Origin: Sphingomonas crocodyli
GTDB taxonomy: Bacteria > Pseudomonadota > Alphaproteobacteria > Sphingomonadales > Sphingomonadaceae
Direction: 5' to 3'
DNA: 64,000 bases
NCBI RefSeq assembly: GCF_004005865.1
Contig: NZ_SACN01000001.1
Span: 558,001 to 622,000, forward strand
Position numbers and translations under genes: made by a program. Positions 45,426-53,528 of this stretch are shown in pieces; position 1 is the first letter of the stretch; each line of letters starts with the position of its first letter. The notes beneath the pieces were generated by a model. It was given only the letters and a program-made list of their open reading frames with translations. It ran no database searches and was not told the origin of the DNA.

Positions 45426-45656
45426 CTAGCGAATCGGAATTCGTTCGGGGATGAGCAGCAGGAGCACCGCAAACAGCGCCCCCGGCAGCCATCCCACGAT
45501 CGTCAGGACCACGCCCAGCCAGAAGGCCGGGGTGATCCCGCGATCGAGGAAGATGCCGAGCGGCGGCAGCAGGATCGCCGCGATCAGCGTGACGATCCCC
45601 GGCGAGGCCCGATTACTTCCAATCTGACCGCCGTCGACATCGAACTGCCGCGCCAC
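45426..45656 (-). CDS. YqaE/Pmp3 family membrane protein
   Basis: A 76-residue protein with two helices: IVTLIAAILLPPLGIFLDRGI and FWLGVVLTIVGWLPGALFAVLLLL. The ILLPPLGxFL and FWxxxLLTxxGWxPGxxxA motifs are the Pmp3/YqaE signature; members respond to salt and membrane stress. It carries an N-terminal extension of ~18 polar residues. It starts three bases downstream of the next gene's stop on the same strand, so both are likely co-transcribed. Confidence 0.88.
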   Translation of the reverse strand: MARQFDVDGGQIGSNRASPGIVTLIAAILLPPLGIFLDRGITPAFWLGVVLTIVGWLPGALFAVLLLLIPERIPIR

Positions 45657-45659
45657 GGA

Positions 45660-45974
45660 TTAATTGGCCTTCTGAACGTCGACGGTCGGAACCTTGACGG
45701 TTTCTTCCTTCGTGGTGACGTCGATCTTCGGAACCGTGACGTCGCTATTCTTGGTGCCGACCGAAACCTTGGCCGTATCGACGTCGAACGCCGGGGCCTG
45801 ACCGCCCGAGACGCTGACTTCGGGCATGCTGCCCTGCTTGGTCTGGTTGATGTCGACCAGGCCGAAGGCGAAGGCCGCGATCACCGCCAGCACGGCGATG
45901 ACGGCGACGATCAGGCCGACGCGCGCACCGCTGGACCGGGCCGGATATTCATTATAATGTTCACGGGTAGCCAT
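45660..45974 (-). CDS. single-pass membrane protein with repetitive periplasmic tail
   Basis: A 104-residue protein. A polar N-terminus (MATREHYNEYPARSSGAR) precedes one helix (VGLIVAVIAVLAVIAAFAFGL). The tail then contains repeated V-x-V-P-x-V/I-D-V units (AFDVDTAKVSVG, VTVPKIDVTTKEETVKVPTVDV). The repeats suggest an extended β-rich periplasmic segment. I do not recognise a named family. It precedes the Pmp3-like gene by three bases, suggesting a shared envelope-stress function (inference). ATG 45974 is chosen because the longer frame lacks a ribosome site. Confidence 0.7.
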   Translation of the reverse strand: MATREHYNEYPARSSGARVGLIVAVIAVLAVIAAFAFGLVDINQTKQGSMPEVSVSGGQAPAFDVDTAKVSVGTKNSDVTVPKIDVTTKEETVKVPTVDVQKAN

Positions 45975-46133
45975 GACGATGTTTCCTTCGCTGCCAAAGT
46001 GAAGCTGGCGGGAAGAACGAGTCATTGCCGGTTCGGTTTCATCGACCCGCCTTGCCGTGGGTTGACGAATCTCTGCGCGGCCATTATCCGCCGCCACTTT
46101 CCGGGCTAACCAGATCATTCGGGACGAAGAACA

Positions 46134-46424
46134 ATGTCGCGCATTTGCGAGCTTACGGGCAAGGGCCGTCAGGTGGGACACAATGTCTCCCACGCCAACA
46201 ATAAGACCAAGCGGACCTTTCTGCCGAACCTGCAGAACGTGACGCTGCTTTCGGACGCGCTGGGCAAGGGCTTCCGCCTGAAGGTTTCGACCCACGGCCT
46301 GCGTTCGGTCGAGCATGTCGGCGGCCTCGACAACTGGCTGCTCAAGACTTCGGACACCGACCTGTCGCTGCGCGCACGTCGTCTGAAGCGCGAAGTCTCC
46401 AAGAAGCTTCAGGCAGCCGCCTAA
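46134..46424 (+). CDS. rpmB: 50S ribosomal protein L28
   Basis: A 96-residue ribosomal protein with the bacterial L28 signature: [34 protein letters not shown] at the N-terminus and [24 protein letters not shown] in the middle. It belongs to the large subunit near the L1 stalk region. Length is typical for alphaproteobacteria. It is alone, divergent from the single-pass membrane protein, with a strong terminator right after the stop. Confidence 0.98.
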   Translation: MSRICELTGKGRQVGHNVSHANNKTKRTFLPNLQNVTLLSDALGKGFRLKVSTHGLRSVEHVGGLDNWLLKTSDTDLSLRARRLKREVSKKLQAAA

Positions 46425-46447
46425 GCTTTCTGCGAAGCCCGCTTATG

Positions 46448-46490
46448 AAAAGGCCGGGTCGCCCCAATGGGGTGGCCCGGCCTTTTCGTG
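46448..46490 (+). terminator. Rho-independent terminator of rpmB
   Basis: GGCCGGGTCGCCCC (46452-46465), loop AAT, GGGGTGGCCCGGCC (46469-46482), then TTTTCGTGTTTGTTTT. A 14-pair stem with two G-U wobbles, flanked by AAAA and TTTT. Confidence 0.93.
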
Positions 46491-46503
46491 TTTGTTTTGG
46501 GCA

Positions 46504-46541
46504 GGTTCAGCGTAGCTGAACCTGCGGCGGGGGGGGGGGGG
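46504..46541. repeat. short inverted repeat followed by a 13-G tract
   Basis: GGTTCAG-CGTAG-CTGAACC (46504-46522) precedes a run of 13 G (46529-46541), then a very GC-rich stretch. The tract lies in the gap between rpmB and the convergent phytase-like gene, outside coding sequence. Such long homopolymers are slippage-prone and also error-prone in sequencing. Confidence 0.8.
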
Positions 46542-46592
46542 CCGCGGGGCCCGGTGCCGCACCATCCGCGTGAGCGGATCAAGCAAACCGAA

Positions 46593-47552
46593 TCACTTCT
46601 CTTCGAGCGCGAACTTCATCAGCAGCGTCTTTTGAATCCCGTTCTGATTGTCGTCCGAGATCAGCCAGAGAATCGTGCGGCCGCCTTCCTGCGTGACAGA
46701 CAGGCCTTCCATATTGTCGATGGTCAGCGGCGGGCGAATCTCGGCTAGCAGCGTGCTGGGGACGGTCTGGCCCGGCTTGATATCCTTCGGATCGAACACA
46801 GTGACCGCCGCCCACATGCCGTCCGACAGGCGGAAATGCCGGTTGAGGACGACCAGGCGACCGTCGGGCAGCTGTGCGGCGTCGGTGGGCGCATAATTTT
46901 CGGGCGGGCGATAGCTGAACGCGATCGGCGCCGAATCGGGGGCGGTCGGATCCTTGGGGAATAAAAGCGCCGGATGCGGCTCTGGCGCGTCCTGCTTGCC
47001 TTCCTGAATCGTGATGAAGCGCCCGTCGCTCAGGCGCGCCAGGCTTTCCGGCCCCTCGTTCGACGGCCATTCGGCCATTGCGGCGGGGCGGGCCGATGCC
47101 TCGGCTTTGGCGAAGCCCGGCGCGAAGCGGTAAATGGCGTTATATTGTTCGAAGCCGACCCACATGCGCCCGGTGGCGGGATCGACCGCGAGCGATTCGG
47201 AATCGCGATCCGATTTCGCGCCGGTGCGCCCCGGATAATCGGGCAGGCGGCCGAAGCGCACATCCTCGATCGCGCCCAGCGCCGCCATGTGGAAGCCCAG
47301 ATACTCCCCGGTATCCGCGAGCGCCGCGAAGACATTGCCTTTGACGTGGAGCGCCGAATAGCCGCCGAAGCGCGGATTGCGGCTGTTGAGCACCCAGCCC
47401 GAAAGATAGCGCAGCGACCCCACCTGAACATGCGCGGGATCATTGGGATCGAGCGGCACGGCTTCGGCCGTCACATGATCGATCGTGGGATCGGGCAGCG
47501 ACGCCGTACCCGTCAAAAGCCATGCGATCGCAGCGAGGGCAGCCCTTTGCAT
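46593..47552 (-). CDS. esterase-like activity of phytase family protein, exported
   Basis: A 319-residue periplasmic protein with a signal peptide (MQRAALAAIAWLLTGTASL). It resembles the phytase-like β-propeller family: RFGGYSALHV, DTGEYLGFHMAAL, DSESLAVDPATGRMWVGFEQYNAIYRF, NEGPESLARLSDGRFITIQEG and IDNMEGLSVTQEGGRTILWLISDDNQN (the ExL...DxxNxxxxxL pattern). Catalytic activity within the family is mixed and not proven here. It converges on rpmB across a G-rich gap. Confidence 0.85.
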   Translation of the reverse strand: MQRAALAAIAWLLTGTASLPDPTIDHVTAEAVPLDPNDPAHVQVGSLRYLSGWVLNSRNPRFGGYSALHVKGNVFAALADTGEYLGFHMAALGAIEDVRFGRLPDYPGRTGAKSDRDSESLAVDPATGRMWVGFEQYNAIYRFAPGFAKAEASARPAAMAEWPSNEGPESLARLSDGRFITIQEGKQDAPEPHPALLFPKDPTAPDSAPIAFSYRPPENYAPTDAAQLPDGRLVVLNRHFRLSDGMWAAVTVFDPKDIKPGQTVPSTLLAEIRPPLTIDNMEGLSVTQEGGRTILWLISDDNQNGIQKTLLMKFALEEK

Positions 47553-47749
47553 GGCGGCTTTCTAGCCGCTTGTCGCGATGGCCGAAAGCGTCCGCGAAGC
47601 TGAACGCCGGCCAACGAGCGCGTTCAGCATGGGGTCACGCGAATCATGGAATAAGGGTCTCATCGAAAAGGCCGATGAGGCCGTCGAGTCCGCGAGGAGA
47701 GCGGGGCAGAGCCCCAAGGCGTTCCCCGCTCGAGTGAAGGAGAAAGGTT

Positions 47750-48139
47750 ATGTTGCGTAAGTTCCTGACTGGCCTCGCCGCTTCCGCCGTCGCGCTGACC
47801 GCGGTTGCCCCGGTCGTCGCCGAAGCCCAGCCTTATTATGGCCGTGGCGGTTACGAGCAGGTCCGTCATTATCGCGATTATGATCGCCGCTATTATGGTG
47901 GCCGTGGCTATGACCGTGGCTATTATGGCCGGGGCTACAATGATCGCCGTTATTATGGTGGCCGTGGCCGCTGCCGCGACAAGGGCACCGGCGGCACGAT
48001 CATCGGTGCGATCGCCGGCGGTCTGCTCGGCAACGAGATCGGCAATGGCCGCTACAACGATCGAGACGGCACCACCGGCGCTATCGTCGGCGCAGGTGTC
48101 GGCGCCCTCGCCGGCCGCGCGATCGATCGCAACTGCTAA
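47750..48139 (+). CDS. exported Gly/Tyr-rich protein with glycine-zipper domain
   Basis: A 129-residue protein. A signal peptide (RKFLTGLAASAVALTAVAPVVAEAQ) is followed by a Tyr/Gly/Arg/Asp-rich segment with near-repeats (DRRYYGGRGYDRGYYGRGYN, then DRRYYGGRGR). A C-terminal glycine-zipper 2TM-like domain follows (GTIIGAIAGGLLGNEIGN and GAIVGAGVGALAGRAID). Glycine-zipper proteins of this size associate with the outer membrane or envelope. The start is supported by AAGGAGAAAGG at 47735-47746. A hairpin follows the stop between convergent genes. Confidence 0.85.
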   Translation: MLRKFLTGLAASAVALTAVAPVVAEAQPYYGRGGYEQVRHYRDYDRRYYGGRGYDRGYYGRGYNDRRYYGGRGRCRDKGTGGTIIGAIAGGLLGNEIGNGRYNDRDGTTGAIVGAGVGALAGRAIDRNC

Positions 48140-48178
48140 GGTTTAAAGTTTAACGGTCCCCGGGTGGCGTACTGGGGA

Positions 48179-48214
48179 GAAGGCCGTCGTCCTCCGGAAG
48201 GGGCGGCGGCCTTC
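48179..48214. terminator. hairpin between convergent genes
   Basis: GAAGGCCGTCGTCC (48179-48192) pairs with GGGCGGCGGCCTTC (48201-48214), 14 pairs with two G-U wobbles, around an 8-base loop. There is no clear T-run on either side, so it may act with Rho or as a 3' stabiliser. Confidence 0.5.
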
Positions 48215-48226
48215 ACCGTATCTGCG

Positions 48227-48736
48227 TCAGGCCGGCGCGCCGCTGCCCTTGAGCATGCGGACGAAGCGGCCGAACCGATCGCCCCCGCCCGGCGTCATCG
48301 CCAGATTTTCAGGATGCTGTCCGGCCGCGCGCATGGCTGCGGTCGTTTCCCTCAACCGCTCCGACAGGAACACCGCCAGCGCACGATAGAAGCGCGCGGC
48401 GAATTCCGGCTCCCGCTCGAAACGTTCGAGGATCGCGGCACGCGGGATCGCGAGCAACTCGACCCGATCGACCGCCACCACCGATGTCGAGGGCGGCTGC
48501 CGCTCGACGAAGGACATTTCGCCGATCACCGCGCCTTCGCCCAGGGTGACGACCGGCGTCCCATCCGCCTGCACGACCGACAGGGTGCCGCGCGTCACGA
48601 AGAACAGATCCTCCAGCGCGGTGCCGGCCTTCACCAGCCGCTCGCCCGATTTCAAGGTGCGCAACTTGCCCATCGACAACAGCCAGACCATGTCGGCGTC
48701 GCCAAGCCCTGCCACGATATAGTGCGTCTTGCCCAT
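48227..48736 (-). CDS. cyclic-nucleotide-binding domain protein without DNA-binding domain
   Basis: A 169-residue single cNMP-binding fold. LRTLKSGERLVKAGTALEDLFFVTRGTLSVVQADG and VVTLGEGAVIGEMSFVERQPPSTSVVAVDRVELLAI match the CRP/cNMP β-roll. The phosphate-binding cassette is reduced to GEMSF...PPSTSV where GExxL...RxA is usual, so binding strength or ligand choice is uncertain. No helix-turn-helix follows; the last ~50 residues are helical. It is divergent from a class III adenylate cyclase gene (229 bases apart), suggesting a cAMP signalling pair. Confidence 0.85.
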   Translation of the reverse strand: MGKTHYIVAGLGDADMVWLLSMGKLRTLKSGERLVKAGTALEDLFFVTRGTLSVVQADGTPVVTLGEGAVIGEMSFVERQPPSTSVVAVDRVELLAIPRAAILERFEREPEFAARFYRALAVFLSERLRETTAAMRAAGQHPENLAMTPGGGDRFGRFVRMLKGSGAPA

Positions 48737-48965
48737 GATCGTCCCCGCCGGCGATCCCTGCCCGTCTCCGGCCCTGAATTCATTGTGCGCAAGCGAACAA
48801 GGATGCGCAACGGCCCGCGCGACGAAAGGCGGCCAAATCCGCCCTATTTTTCGTCGAACGGCGATGCATCCCGCGAATAGGGGACGAAATCGGGACAGGC
48901 GATCAACTTAACGCTTTTCGTGACGGCCCCATTACTCATAAACTGGGCGCCTTCGGGGGAAGAAG

Positions 48966-50261
48966 ATGACTACGGTTGATCGCAAGCTCGCGGCGATTCT
49001 CGCGGCGGATGTCGTCGGCTACAGCCGGCTGATGGGCCTGGACGAGGAGGGGACGCTCGCCAGGGTGAAACTCTACTTTGACGGGCTGGTCCGTCCGAAG
49101 GTCGCCGAATATCGCGGCCGCGTCGTCAAGACGACGGGCGACGGCGTGCTGGCCGAGTTTCAGAGCGTGGTCGACGCCTTCCGCTGTGCGGTGGAGATCC
49201 AGCAGCGCGCCGATGGCGGCAATGTCGGCCTGCCCGCCGATCGCCATATCCAGCTGCGCATGGGCATCAATGTCGGCGACATCATCATCGACAGCGATGG
49301 TGATGTGTTCGGCGACGGCGTCAATATCGCCGCCCGGCTGGAGGCGCAGGCCGAAGCCGGCGGCATCTGCATCTCCGGCCGCGCGCGCGACGATCTGCGC
49401 TCGATCAAGGTGCGTTTCCACGACGATGGCGAAGTGCGGCTGAAGAACATCGCGCAGCCCGTCCATGTGTACAGCCTGTCGGCGGAGGCGGTGCGCACCG
49501 GGCGGCTGGGCATGTCGAAGCGCGCGCGCCGTAATTCGATCCGTGCCGCGATCGCGGCGGGCGTCGCGATCGTCGCGATCGCCGGCGGGCTGTTCGCCTG
49601 GCAGCGGCACAGCACCGATCCCGACGCCTTCATCGCGGCCGAGATCGATCGCATCCCCTGTTCGTGGCTGCGCGTCGCCGAACATTCGACGCTGGACGGC
49701 GAACAGGTCTTCGCGCTGGCCGGCGCCTCGCGCTCGGCGCCCGATGCGCTCGCGCGCCAGATCATCGACGATGCGGCGGCCAAGGGCGTGAAGATCCAGC
49801 GCATCGAAACCAGCGGGGTCGCCCCCCTCGTCCCGCAGCAATGCGGCTGGATCGAGAAGATCAAGGCCTACCGCTATCAGGGCATTCCGCGCCTTTCGGT
49901 GGCCGGCGGATGGCAGCGCACCGATGCGGGAACCAGCGCGTCATTGGCGGTCGAGGTGAAGCGCCTGAAGCCGCATTTCCAGATCTACGGCATCTCGCCC
50001 GACGGCAGCGCCGGGCAGCTGGGCGACGAAGCCGCAGTGAATGCGGGCGCCGCCACCGCCGACGGCAATCGCACCGTGCCGCTCAACGCCGATCATTCGG
50101 GCTGGTCGGGCCTCGTCCTCGTCGAATCGGACAAGCCGATCGCGCCGGGCACGGTCGAAAGCGTGCTCTCGCAGACGGTGGGCGGGGACCAGTTCGACGA
50201 AATCGCCAAGCGTGACGATCAGCGGTTCGAACTGCTCTGGGTCAACGTGCCGCAGCTTTAA
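48966..50261 (+). CDS. membrane-anchored class III adenylate/guanylate cyclase
   Basis: A 431-residue protein. The N-terminal class III cyclase domain (residues ~5-170) shows KLAAILAADVVGYSRLMGLDEEGTL (metal-binding Asp), GRVVKTTGDGVLAEF (second metal Asp in the TGDG turn), QLRMGINVGDIIIDSDGDVFGDGVNIAARLE and HVYSL at the end. One membrane helix (IRAAIAAGVAIVAIAGGLFAWQ) follows. The C-terminal ~225 residues would be periplasmic, with Cys in IPCSWLRVAE and QQCGWIEKIKAYR; this domain is unrecognised and may sense a signal. It overlaps the convergent cyclophilin gene by four bases. Confidence 0.9.
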   Translation: MTTVDRKLAAILAADVVGYSRLMGLDEEGTLARVKLYFDGLVRPKVAEYRGRVVKTTGDGVLAEFQSVVDAFRCAVEIQQRADGGNVGLPADRHIQLRMGINVGDIIIDSDGDVFGDGVNIAARLEAQAEAGGICISGRARDDLRSIKVRFHDDGEVRLKNIAQPVHVYSLSAEAVRTGRLGMSKRARRNSIRAAIAAGVAIVAIAGGLFAWQRHSTDPDAFIAAEIDRIPCSWLRVAEHSTLDGEQVFALAGASRSAPDALARQIIDDAAAKGVKIQRIETSGVAPLVPQQCGWIEKIKAYRYQGIPRLSVAGGWQRTDAGTSASLAVEVKRLKPHFQIYGISPDGSAGQLGDEAAVNAGAATADGNRTVPLNADHSGWSGLVLVESDKPIAPGTVESVLSQTVGGDQFDEIAKRDDQRFELLWVNVPQL

Positions 50262-51160
50262 GCAGGCATTTTCCGGACTGGCGGCATCGCGTTGCAGATA
50301 TCGACCGCGCCGGCGGGCCGGATGAAGAAATCGTCCTTGCGGTTCGCGCGCGCCGTCACCCATTCGCCGAAGGCCGGGCTGGCGCTGTCGAACAACTGAT
50401 AATGCGGGCGCTGCGCGGCGGGCAGATCGGCGGCGATCGTCGCGCGCACGATCGCGGGGCGGGGGGCGCCTTCCTTGTAGAAGCCCAGCGCCTCGGTCCC
50501 GCGCGGCAAGGCCGTCAGCGCCTCGATCCCGTCGAGCACGCGGCCGACCGCGGCGATATTGCGCTCCAGATGGCGCGGCGCATGGCCCGTGACGGTGTAG
50601 AGTTCGGCGCCGCTCCCGGTATCGGGCGCCATGCCGCGGCCGACGCCGACCATGCCGTAACAATGCGTCAGCCACGCTGCCTTGCCGTCGCTCGCCACCG
50701 GCCAGCCGCCGACATGGCCGGTCGTTTCGGCATAGGCATCGCGATAGCCCAGCGGGCGCAGCGTCAGGCCCGCCAGCGATCGCTCATATTCGGCGGGTGT
50801 CGGGGTGACCATCCCGGCGGGCAGCGGCTTTGTCTCGGTCGCGTCGCCCCATTGGACGACATAATTGTCCTGCACGCGGTTGACGGTGATCCCCGCAAAC
50901 CATCCGGCGCGGGTCAGCGCGCGGATATTGGCGACATGGACCGGTGCGAAATCGGGCGCGAGCGCGATCACGACGCGCGCGCCGCTGTCGAGATCGAGCA
51001 GCAGCAGATCCTCGTCGGGCACCGCCTTCCATGCCGAAGCGGGGGCGGCCGCCAGTATCTCCGCCGACGTCTTCGGCTTGGCCGGCGCCGTCTGGGCGAA
51101 GGCCGTCGCCGCGAACAGCAGGGGCAAAGCGGACAGGATGTGGCGGGGCGCGATCGTCAT
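50258..51160 (-). CDS. periplasmic cyclophilin-type peptidyl-prolyl isomerase
   Basis: A 300-residue protein with a signal peptide (ending FAATAFAQ). The cyclophilin domain contains [46 protein letters not shown] and [50 protein letters not shown]. The QWGD and GSxAELYTV positions replace the usual QGGD and SSQFFI, so activity may be altered. It would act as a periplasmic folding factor. The stop overlaps the cyclase stop in the opposite direction. Confidence 0.85.
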   Translation of the reverse strand: MTIAPRHILSALPLLFAATAFAQTAPAKPKTSAEILAAAPASAWKAVPDEDLLLLDLDSGARVVIALAPDFAPVHVANIRALTRAGWFAGITVNRVQDNYVVQWGDATETKPLPAGMVTPTPAEYERSLAGLTLRPLGYRDAYAETTGHVGGWPVASDGKAAWLTHCYGMVGVGRGMAPDTGSGAELYTVTGHAPRHLERNIAAVGRVLDGIEALTALPRGTEALGFYKEGAPRPAIVRATIAADLPAAQRPHYQLFDSASPAFGEWVTARANRKDDFFIRPAGAVDICNAMPPVRKMPA

Positions 51161-51236
51161 CCCCCGATCATGGCACGCCGCCGCGCCTTGCGGAAGCGGC
51201 CCCGAGGCGATAGGAGCGCGCGTTCCAGAGCAATGC

Positions 51237-51327
51237 GGAGCGGTGGCCGAGTGGTCGAAGGCGCTCGCCTGGAAAGTGAGTATACGTCAAAAGCGTATCG
51301 AGGGTTCGAATCCCTCCCGCTCCGCCA
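51237..51327 (+). tRNA. tRNA-Ser(GGA)
   Basis: A 91-base cloverleaf. Acceptor GGAGCGG (51237-51243) pairs with CCGCTCC (51317-51323), followed by discriminator G and encoded CCA. The D-arm TGGCCGAGTGGTCGAAGG, anticodon stem CTCGC/GTGAG with loop CTGGAAA (anticodon GGA), a long class II variable arm and the T-arm GGGTTCGAATCCC are all present. Confidence 0.97.
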
Positions 51328-51480
51328 AAAATCCTTATAAAGCAATGTTTTAGACAAAAATATGGGCGCTATGCCCATTTTGATGCCCATTTTGAAATTG
51401 GCTTTCCGCGGATGTCCGCGAACGATCACGGCACCAAAAAAGCATGGGCGCTTGTGCGGCATATTGGGTGGGCTGAGGCG

Positions 51481-52194
51481 CTAGGCGATTCTCGCTAGCA
51501 GCGGCGCCGTCTGCGCGAGCGCACAATATCGCCTGAACTCGCACGCGAAGGGCTTGTGGCAATGCTCGCCTGTGTCGCGAAACACCTCCGCCCCGCGGAT
51601 TGAAACGCTGGCATCGGTAGCCACATTGGGACGCCGCGCTAATTGCCGCCGCATCGAGCGCGTTACGTCGGCATCCTGGAAGCGAACCGCAGCGATGTCG
51701 GGCCACCGCCAGTCGGGCGCGCTCTCAAGGTGACGGATGACCGCCTGTGAGATGGTGACGCCACAGCTCCGCATGATCCAAACCTGGGTCGCGATGTCAG
51801 CCAGTTGATAGGGTTTGACGCGAGGTGATGCCTTGACCTCAATCGCACGCCAGCCGCCTTCACCATCGGGGTCGAGGATGTCGACACGGCACAGCACATT
51901 ATCGTGGAGGAACGTCGCCTCGAAGATTGGCTTGGGCTGCGCCATTGCGAGCAACTGCGCCGTCCGATCAATCGCTGCCTGCATATCGGGCACAGCATCG
52001 ACCATGATCCCGTCAGGATGCGCTAGGAGCGCCTTGTGACCGACCTCATGCCCGAACTGGAAGCGGGCGAGCGTCTCAGGGTCGAATTGTCCGACATGGC
52101 GGCGGTGCACCTGAAGCCATAGACGCCGCGGACAATGTTCGAAGGCTGCGATCTTCGACTTGGACAGCCGATATTTGGTGAGGCTCTCGCTCAT
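51481..52194 (-). CDS. PD-(D/E)XK nuclease-like protein with cysteine cluster (DUF2779/Cas4-like)
   Basis: A 237-residue protein. LSKSKIAAFEHCPRRLWLQVH is the N-terminal signature of Cas4/DUF2779-type nucleases with the first cluster Cys. FQFGHEVG, the nuclease core LCRVDILDPDGEGGWRAIEVKAS (D...ExK) and a helix with QLADIATQVWIM follow. C-terminal HCHKPFACEFRRYC could complete an iron-sulfur site. Members with DUF2779 proper are about twice as long, so this is a short or truncated form. It overlaps the ardC-like gene by four bases and lies next to tRNA-Ser, in less GC-rich DNA. Confidence 0.75.
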   Translation of the reverse strand: MSESLTKYRLSKSKIAAFEHCPRRLWLQVHRRHVGQFDPETLARFQFGHEVGHKALLAHPDGIMVDAVPDMQAAIDRTAQLLAMAQPKPIFEATFLHDNVLCRVDILDPDGEGGWRAIEVKASPRVKPYQLADIATQVWIMRSCGVTISQAVIRHLESAPDWRWPDIAAVRFQDADVTRSMRRQLARRPNVATDASVSIRGAEVFRDTGEHCHKPFACEFRRYCALAQTAPLLARIA

Positions 52195-53087
52195 GCTGCG
52201 AGCCTCTGGGGCACTGCCCCTTCACAAGCTCCAGACCCCTCGCTGGCAAGCCCGATCAGATAGTCAGCAGCCGCCTGCGCCTTGCTCGCCGCCGTCAGGA
52301 TTGCGCGCGGATCATCGGCCAGGATCCTGAGCCAGGACGCGACATAAGGCGCATGGTCCGTGCGCGGCTCACAGCCAAGCTGGAGGTGCCCGACCGTGAA
52401 GGCTGCACCGAGTTCGGCGACCAGCTCTTCCATCGCATAAGCTTCAGAACCAAAGCGCCCCGTCAGATCCCGATCGAGCCGCGCCTTTGCGCCTGACCAA
52501 TGGACCAGCTCGTGGGAGAGCACCGCATAATAGGCTTCAGCCGATCGGAAGGCCCCGAAGGATGGCATCGAGATGAGGTCAGCGCGCGGATCGTAGAAGG
52601 CGACGTCCCCGCCTTCCCAGATATCGGCAGGTTGGGCACGGAAGAAGGTCTCAGCCGCCTCAATCCGAGCCGAGGATGAGAGCCCACTATCAGGCGATGC
52701 GTAGCCATCGACCTGATCAGCATTGAAGACGTGGAAGGCACGCGCCAGCAGGCGCTGCTTCTCGCCCTCTCCATCCTGGTCTTCGGTCTCCCTCGCATCG
52801 ATGGGCTTCCACAGCACGACACTGGTCGCGCGCTCGCCCTTGCGCACCTGCGCGCCCAGCGCTGCCCATTGGCGATAGGTCGCCCAGCGCCCCGACGTGA
52901 AACCCCGACGGCTGGCTTCGGCCCACAGCAGCAAGGTGTTGATCCCGCGATAGGACCGGTTGGTCAGCGCATTGGCGGGCGCTCCAATGCCGGCGCCCAA
53001 ATGCCAAGGCATTCGGCACGTCCCCACACCCGCTTCAATCGCAGCGATAATGTCCGCTGTGATCCGTTGATACAGGTCCATCTTCAT
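52191..53087 (-). CDS. ArdC family antirestriction protein
   Basis: A 298-residue protein with the ArdC layout. The N-terminal ssDNA-binding domain (LYQRITADIIAAIEAG, PWH, RSYRGINTLLLWAEA, WATYRQWAALGAQVRKGERAT) is followed by a zincin metalloprotease-like domain with SHELVHWSGA (HExxH at 192-196) and MEELVAELGAAF. ArdC proteins ride on plasmids and integrative elements and protect incoming DNA from restriction. It overlaps the nuclease gene start (ATGA), and a tRNA gene lies beyond, marking mobile-element DNA. Confidence 0.92.
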   Translation of the reverse strand: MKMDLYQRITADIIAAIEAGVGTCRMPWHLGAGIGAPANALTNRSYRGINTLLLWAEASRRGFTSGRWATYRQWAALGAQVRKGERATSVVLWKPIDARETEDQDGEGEKQRLLARAFHVFNADQVDGYASPDSGLSSSARIEAAETFFRAQPADIWEGGDVAFYDPRADLISMPSFGAFRSAEAYYAVLSHELVHWSGAKARLDRDLTGRFGSEAYAMEELVAELGAAFTVGHLQLGCEPRTDHAPYVASWLRILADDPRAILTAASKAQAAADYLIGLASEGSGACEGAVPQRLAA

Positions 53088-53528
53088 CCACGCTCTCCGA
53101 CCATTGCGGGGAAAGGTTCGTGGAAGGCGGCCCTAAGTTTACCGGTCGAGCATATTGTCTCGCCGAAGGACCTGCATTCTAGTTCGGAGAGATGCGCGGC
53201 TTATAATTCTGACCCATTTTGCAAAATTTGCGCATTGAGCTATACACAGGGCGTGGCTCGCCGCAGATAGTCAGTGGTGCGGGGAAAACTCCTCTTTCAA
53301 CTGCGGTGAGTCGCACTCTCAGCCATCCAACGCTGTGCAACTGGTCATACTTGTCGCCATCGAAGGCTTGCGTGGAGCTTGGTAGAAACCCACCCACATC
53401 TTTGGGCTCCGTGTTTAGAGCGATCAGAATGCCACCAAAATGGTGCCACCTCTGAGACTTGGCTTGACCCGTGATCAATCTCCGATTCTATCCGCTTCGC
53501 GCGCGGGGGTGCGCGTAAAGGGGATCTG
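53088..53528. other. AT-richer gap of 441 bases without a recognised gene
   Basis: Low-confidence frames exist at 53179-53478 (minus, 99 residues) and 53219-53455 (plus, 78 residues). Neither has recognisable domains or a good ribosome site, and they overlap each other. A weak TTGACC / TTCTAT promoter pair at 53464-53469 and 53486-53491 could serve the next gene. The composition resembles a decayed mobile-element margin. Confidence 0.4.

Noticed and set aside
47578..47760. Sixty-residue frame upstream of the glycine-zipper gene
   Set aside because: It overlaps the ribosome site of the next gene, has no good start signal and no recognisable sequence.
51328..51480. Integrase remnant or attachment repeat next to tRNA-Ser
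   Set aside because: The gap has short direct repeats (GATGCCCATTTTGA-like) but no readable integrase end and no second copy of the tRNA 3' sequence within the window.
53179..53478. Ninety-nine-residue minus-strand frame in the AT-richer gap
   Set aside because: No domain, no convincing ribosome site, and a competing frame on the other strand. Kept only as a note in the gap entry.
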